DNA of 64,000 bases, from the NCBI GenBank assembly GCA_019752375.1, contig JAIEMG010000004.1:1-64000 (forward strand), given 5' to 3'. The stretch is from Gemmataceae bacterium. GTDB lineage: Bacteria; Planctomycetota; Planctomycetia; Gemmatales; Gemmataceae. The position numbers and the translations under genes are program-made. Within the stretch, counting starts at the first letter, position 1. Each line of letters opens with the position of its first letter. Under the pieces are notes generated by a model. That model was not told where the DNA came from. It ran no database searches and was given only the letters and a program-made list of their open reading frames with translations. Below are positions 61,058 through 64,000 of this stretch, piece after piece.

Positions 61058-62026
61058 ATGGCCGACCGGGACCTGCGCAATCCCATCCTCCTGTCGATTC
61101 TTGCCGCGGTCTTGACGCTCGGCCTCAAGTTCGGTGCGTACTTCCTGACGGGCAGCGTGGGCTTGCTGTCGGACGCAGCCGAGTCCGTCGTTAACCTGCT
61201 GGCGAGCACCACCGCCTTCTTTTCACTCCTCTACGCCGCCCGGCCCGTGGACGAATCGCATACCTACGGCCACGAAAAGATCGAGTTCTTCTCCAGTGGC
61301 GTGGAAGGTACGCTGATCTGCTTCGCGGCCGCCGGCATCGCCTGGTACGCCATCCGCCGATTGCTGTGGCCCGAACCCTTGGAAGACCTCGGCATCGGCC
61401 TGGCGCTGGGCGTCGTGGCGTCGGCGATCAACCTGGCCGTGGGCCGACTTCTCCTTCGCGTGGGCAAGGCGCGTCACTCCATCGTGCTGGAAGCGGATGG
61501 CCAGCACCTGATGACCGATGTCTGGACATCCGCGGCTGTTCTGGTCGGCATCGGACTCGTCTGGCTGACGCGCATCGATGTGCTCGACCCGATCTGCGCC
61601 TTGCTGATGTCCGCGAATATCGTCTGGACCGGCTTTGGTTTGGTGCGCCGTTCGTTCGACGGCCTGATGGACCATGCGTTGCCCGCCGACGAGCAGGCAA
61701 CCGCGCGCTCGGCGATCGAGGCTCAACTCCAAACCGGCATGACCTACCACGCGCTGCGGACCCGCCGCGCCGGCGGACGGCGTTTCATCGACTTTCACCT
61801 GCTGGTGCCGGGCGCCCTCAGCGTAAAACAGGCCCACGAAGTGGGCACGCGAATGGAGGTGGCCATCGCCCGCGCCCTCAGCGGCGCCGAGGTGACCGTC
61901 CATATCGAGCCCATCGAGGAGCGGGCCGCCTGGGAGGACAGCGCCCTGCTGTCGGTCGAGCAAGCCGCCCCGATCGCGAAGTTGCAAAGCGACCCGCCCC
62001 AGGCAACACCGCGGGAGGATTCGTAG
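61058..62026 (+). CDS. Cation diffusion facilitator family transporter
   Basis: A 322-residue CDF transporter with six membrane segments, exporting Zn2+, Fe2+, Mn2+ or a related ion by proton exchange. Motifs: LLSDAAESVVN (metal-site Asp in transmembrane segment 2), HTYGHEKIEFFSS (CDF signature), HLMTDVWTSAAV (H-x-x-x-D in segment 5), and a cytoplasmic domain with FIDFHLLVPGALSVKQAHEV and VTVHIEP. The Asn-for-Asp in SVVN may shift ion choice. The ATG at 61058 (MADRDLRN) is the family start; the 71-codon longer frame reads intergenic repeats. Its TAG stop lies within the repeat at 62025. Confidence 0.9.
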   Translation: MADRDLRNPILLSILAAVLTLGLKFGAYFLTGSVGLLSDAAESVVNLLASTTAFFSLLYAARPVDESHTYGHEKIEFFSSGVEGTLICFAAAGIAWYAIRRLLWPEPLEDLGIGLALGVVASAINLAVGRLLLRVGKARHSIVLEADGQHLMTDVWTSAAVLVGIGLVWLTRIDVLDPICALLMSANIVWTGFGLVRRSFDGLMDHALPADEQATARSAIEAQLQTGMTYHALRTRRAGGRRFIDFHLLVPGALSVKQAHEVGTRMEVAIARALSGAEVTVHIEPIEERAAWEDSALLSVEQAAPIAKLQSDPPQATPREDS

Positions 62027-62134
62027 GGTGCGTCAAGCGTACTCGCGCGGACGCACCGGAATGCAAACGCGCCGGGATATCATTCGGCGCGGGTCGGTTG
62101 CGGTGCGTCCGCGCGAGTACGCTTGACGCACCCT
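62025..62134. repeat. Long perfect inverted repeat (34-bp arms, 42-bp loop)
   Basis: The arms 62025-62058 and 62101-62134 are exact reverse complements; the core is GCGTCAAGCGTACTCGCGCGG. The left arm begins inside the TAG stop of the CDF gene. It is a MITE-like element in the gene-free stretch before the NlpC/P60 gene and may terminate the CDF transcript. Confidence 0.88.
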
Positions 62135-62375
62135 GCGAATCGACGAATCTTCCAGATGGTGCTCGCGGGGAGCCCGTCCTCGCTCGGAAGACCACTCCTG
62201 GCGCGCTTTTGTGGCGTATCGGGCTTGTGCCGCTAACGCCACGCGTGCACCCTGGGCAAGCAGGGTAAAACGTCTAGACATCGCTCAAGCGTTACGGAAC
62301 AATCAGGACGGCAGGCGCTGTCAATGGCCTGTCATGTCATCACGCTGTCAGCGAGTGCGTCCCCGGAGCGGCATC
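62135..62375. other. Remaining intergenic sequence, nothing recognised
   Basis: After the inverted repeat, ~240 bp run to the next start (349 bp in all between the CDF stop and the next ATG). I see no ORF with a ribosome site, no further hairpin of note and no tRNA. The promoter of the downstream gene should be here. Confidence 0.4.
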
Positions 62376-64000
62376 ATGTCCAAAACGTCTTCGTCATCCG
62401 GCATGTTCGGCACAATCCTCATGCTCGGCCTGGGCGCGTGCCTGATCCTGTCTCCGGACAGAGCGGTCGCCCAGAATGAGGTCCGTGGACTGGAAGCCTG
62501 GCTCGACAAGGCGGCCACCGCTGTACCGCGCAACCCCGCGGATTGCCGCGACGGCAAGCGTGCGGACACGGTTGAACAGGCGAGCCGCGAGATCGATGGC
62601 GCCGCCGCTCGTGTGTGCATGCCGCCAAGGGACGCCACGATTGACGACGTACTCAAGCGCGTCGAACGTCTGCTGCTCGCCAAGGCCCAGGTGGACCGCC
62701 TGCTGGACGAGTTGCTCGGCTTGCGGAAGGAGTTCGCCAAGGAAGCGGAAGGCGAACCGCGCCGTGCGGGCCTGCGAAACTACCTGCGCGCGTGCGGCAC
62801 CCTGACGGACCTGTCCGGCCGCCTGCGCGGCCACCAAGAAGAGATTATTACCGACGCGGCCTACCGCGTGGCAGCCTCGCCGCCGGCACGCGAGAAGCTC
62901 ATCGACTTGCTGGTCCGGCATCGCAGCGGCATCGGCGCCGAGGTGATGGCGTGGGTCCTCTTTGACCCGCCGGCTAATGCGATGAACGGGGCCAAGCCGG
63001 CCAGCGCCGCAACCAAGCAACGTGTGCTGCAGCTGATTGCACAGACCGGCAACTTCCAGGTGTCGCCGATGCTGGCTCGCTTCGTACGCGAGGAACGCCG
63101 TTATCCCGATCTTGTCGTGACCGCCGCCGACGTGCTGCGTCGCGTCGGCTTCCCGCAGGAGCAACGACCGGGCGACAAGGACGAGCAATCGCAGCCGCCG
63201 ATCACTGCCCTCCAGCTCTTGCCGGTCCTCCAGCAGATTCCCGCCACGGCACTGCGTCCTGAATCGGTCAAGCTTCGCGACGACGTCGTCCAGTGGCTGA
63301 CGGCCCGCAAGGACCACGGCCTTGCCGAAGACTCATTCCGCCTGGGCACCTACGAGGTGCGGCCCGGCGACTGGATGCTGCTGCGCAACCCGTCGCCGTA
63401 TAACCGCGTGACCGATGTGTCGCCAGGGCTGTTCACCCACGTCGGTGTCGTGACCGTGGAGAAGGGCAGCGACGGCCGCCGTCGCCTCGTCGTCGCCGAC
63501 CTGACCGTGCGCGGCACCCACATCCGCGTGACCAACGTCGATGTGCTCATCCGGCAGTACCGACACTACTTGTTCCTGCGCCACCCCGACACGGCGACGG
63601 CGAAGACCATGGCCGACGTCGCCGCCAGCATTCTGGGCAACGAGGCAGCCTTCGACCTGAACTATCGCATCGACAACGTGGTGGCCCTCAAAGGCCAGTT
63701 GAAGCAGGGGAAACTGATCAAGAGCTATTGCGCCGGCCTGCTGCTCCTGTGCGGCCAGGAAACCAACGTCGCACGCGCGCGACTCTTCCCGATCGAGGAA
63801 CGCATTGCTCCCGGAAAGACGGCCAAGAACCTCGGCGACATCGGCATCTCTTTTGGCGCCAATTTCGTCTCGCCGACCGGGCCGCTGTTCTCGTCGGAGC
63901 TGACGCTGGTCGGGCAACGCGAGCCCGTGTATGACCCAGCCAACGAGATCGAACAGGCCGTCTACGATCGCTTCGCCGAGTGCCTGGCGAAGTACGACCT
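62376..64000 (+). CDS. Exported permuted NlpC/P60-type (YiiX-like) protein, 3' end outside window
   Basis: The frame is open from ATG 62376 to the edge (541 residues seen). Signal peptide at ~8-36 (FGTILMLGLGACLILSPDRAVAQ). A helical region (~70-320) precedes a permuted papain-like domain: GTYEVRPGDWMLLRNPS, then the catalytic-type His in GLFTHVGVVTVEK, and a downstream Cys in LIKSYCAGLLLLCGQE, giving the H-before-C order of the YiiX/YebB (permuted NlpC/P60) clan. It would cut an amide or thioester bond, perhaps in peptidoglycan or a lipidated substrate. GGAG lies 9 nt before the ATG. Only antisense frames of it are long ORFs by other counts; codon use and motifs identify this strand. Confidence 0.82.
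   Translation, partial: MSKTSSSSGMFGTILMLGLGACLILSPDRAVAQNEVRGLEAWLDKAATAVPRNPADCRDGKRADTVEQASREIDGAAARVCMPPRDATIDDVLKRVERLLLAKAQVDRLLDELLGLRKEFAKEAEGEPRRAGLRNYLRACGTLTDLSGRLRGHQEEIITDAAYRVAASPPAREKLIDLLVRHRSGIGAEVMAWVLFDPPANAMNGAKPASAATKQRVLQLIAQTGNFQVSPMLARFVREERRYPDLVVTAADVLRRVGFPQEQRPGDKDEQSQPPITALQLLPVLQQIPATALRPESVKLRDDVVQWLTARKDHGLAEDSFRLGTYEVRPGDWMLLRNPSPYNRVTDVSPGLFTHVGVVTVEKGSDGRRRLVVADLTVRGTHIRVTNVDVLIRQYRHYLFLRHPDTATAKTMADVAASILGNEAAFDLNYRIDNVVALKGQLKQGKLIKSYCAGLLLLCGQETNVARARLFPIEERIAPGKTAKNLGDIGISFGANFVSPTGPLFSSELTLVGQREPVYDPANEIEQAVYDRFAECLAKYD

Noticed and set aside
62394-63317. Minus-strand frames covering the last 1.6 kb
   Set aside because: They are shadows of the plus-strand YiiX-like gene, which runs open to the window edge with signal peptide and catalytic motifs.

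Overview
The window is high-GC DNA (roughly 63-65% by eye) that almost certainly comes from a planctomycete, most likely a member of the Gemmataceae. The evidence is two clusters of planctomycete-typical secreted cytochrome/DUF1549-DUF1553 and DUF1501 proteins, an exported Gly-rich protein with the N-terminal LExLEDRxxPA signature, two Ser/Thr kinases with the WLTxYQxNQL pre-kinase segment, Rpn-type nuclease-like proteins, many dyad-symmetric intergenic repeats, and scattered single-gene housekeeping functions. No rRNA or tRNA gene and no CRISPR array was found.

Layout. 1-3.8 kb (minus): Gly-rich surface protein (cut by the window edge) behind a TPR-sulfotransferase. 4.2-6.2 kb: YihY/BrkB membrane protein, a zinc-ribbon-like small protein and an unknown protein, followed by an AT-rich gene-free stretch. 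6.9-14.4 kb (plus): secreted PSCyt/DUF1549-DUF1553 protein, DUF1501 protein, PD-(D/E)XK-like protein, a VapBC-like pair (minus), and a double alpha/beta-hydrolase that lacks both nucleophile serines. 14.4-19.2 kb (minus): rsfS, argS, a membrane protein and a Ser/Thr kinase. 19.7-28.2 kb (plus): acidic anchored protein, repeat cluster, HzsA-like cytochrome protein with a second DUF1501 protein, an ISAzo13 transposase remnant, an AccB-like domain lacking its biotinyl lysine, and an unknown protein. 28.3-31.0 kb (minus): gyrA. 31.2-38.7 kb (plus): small exported protein, aat, SDR epimerase, Rpn-like protein, then DUF58, a RAYT transposase and a BatA-like VWA protein. 38.7-44.6 kb: methyltransferase, membrane glycosyltransferase, metallophosphoesterase, PAS-GAF-receiver protein. 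44.8-49.9 kb: two exported Cys-rich proteins, an exported protein of unknown role, a probable selenocysteine-containing ArsC-like protein, MoeB/ThiF-rhodanese and a DUF4160-DUF2442 pair. 49.9-53.9 kb (minus): rpmF-plsX-fabD-acpP-fabF. 54.0-56.2 kb (minus): kinase with a leucine-rich extracellular part. 56.5-64 kb (plus): HIT protein, a four-helix-bundle gene bracketed by inverted octamer arrays, dGTPase, PIN-TRAM protein, TPR-like protein, CDF transporter and a permuted NlpC/P60 protein cut by the window edge.

Functional links. The rpmF-plsX-fabD-acpP-fabF block couples a ribosomal protein to fatty-acid and phospholipid synthesis. DUF58 and BatA are the usual partners of a MoxR ATPase, which is not in the window. 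The two cytochrome-like/DUF1501 pairs probably form envelope-associated systems of unresolved function.

Most interesting observation: at 47624-47977 (minus) an in-frame TGA sits exactly where an ArsC-like thioredoxin-fold protein should carry the first residue of its C-x-x-C redox motif. It is followed at SECIS distance by a bulged hairpin with 7+4 bp of stem. This predicts a U-x-x-C selenoprotein that a standard gene caller would truncate. Second is the four-helix-bundle gene at 57036-57419, enclosed by oppositely oriented arrays of an 8-bp repeat that has also rewritten the C-terminus of the upstream HIT protein.
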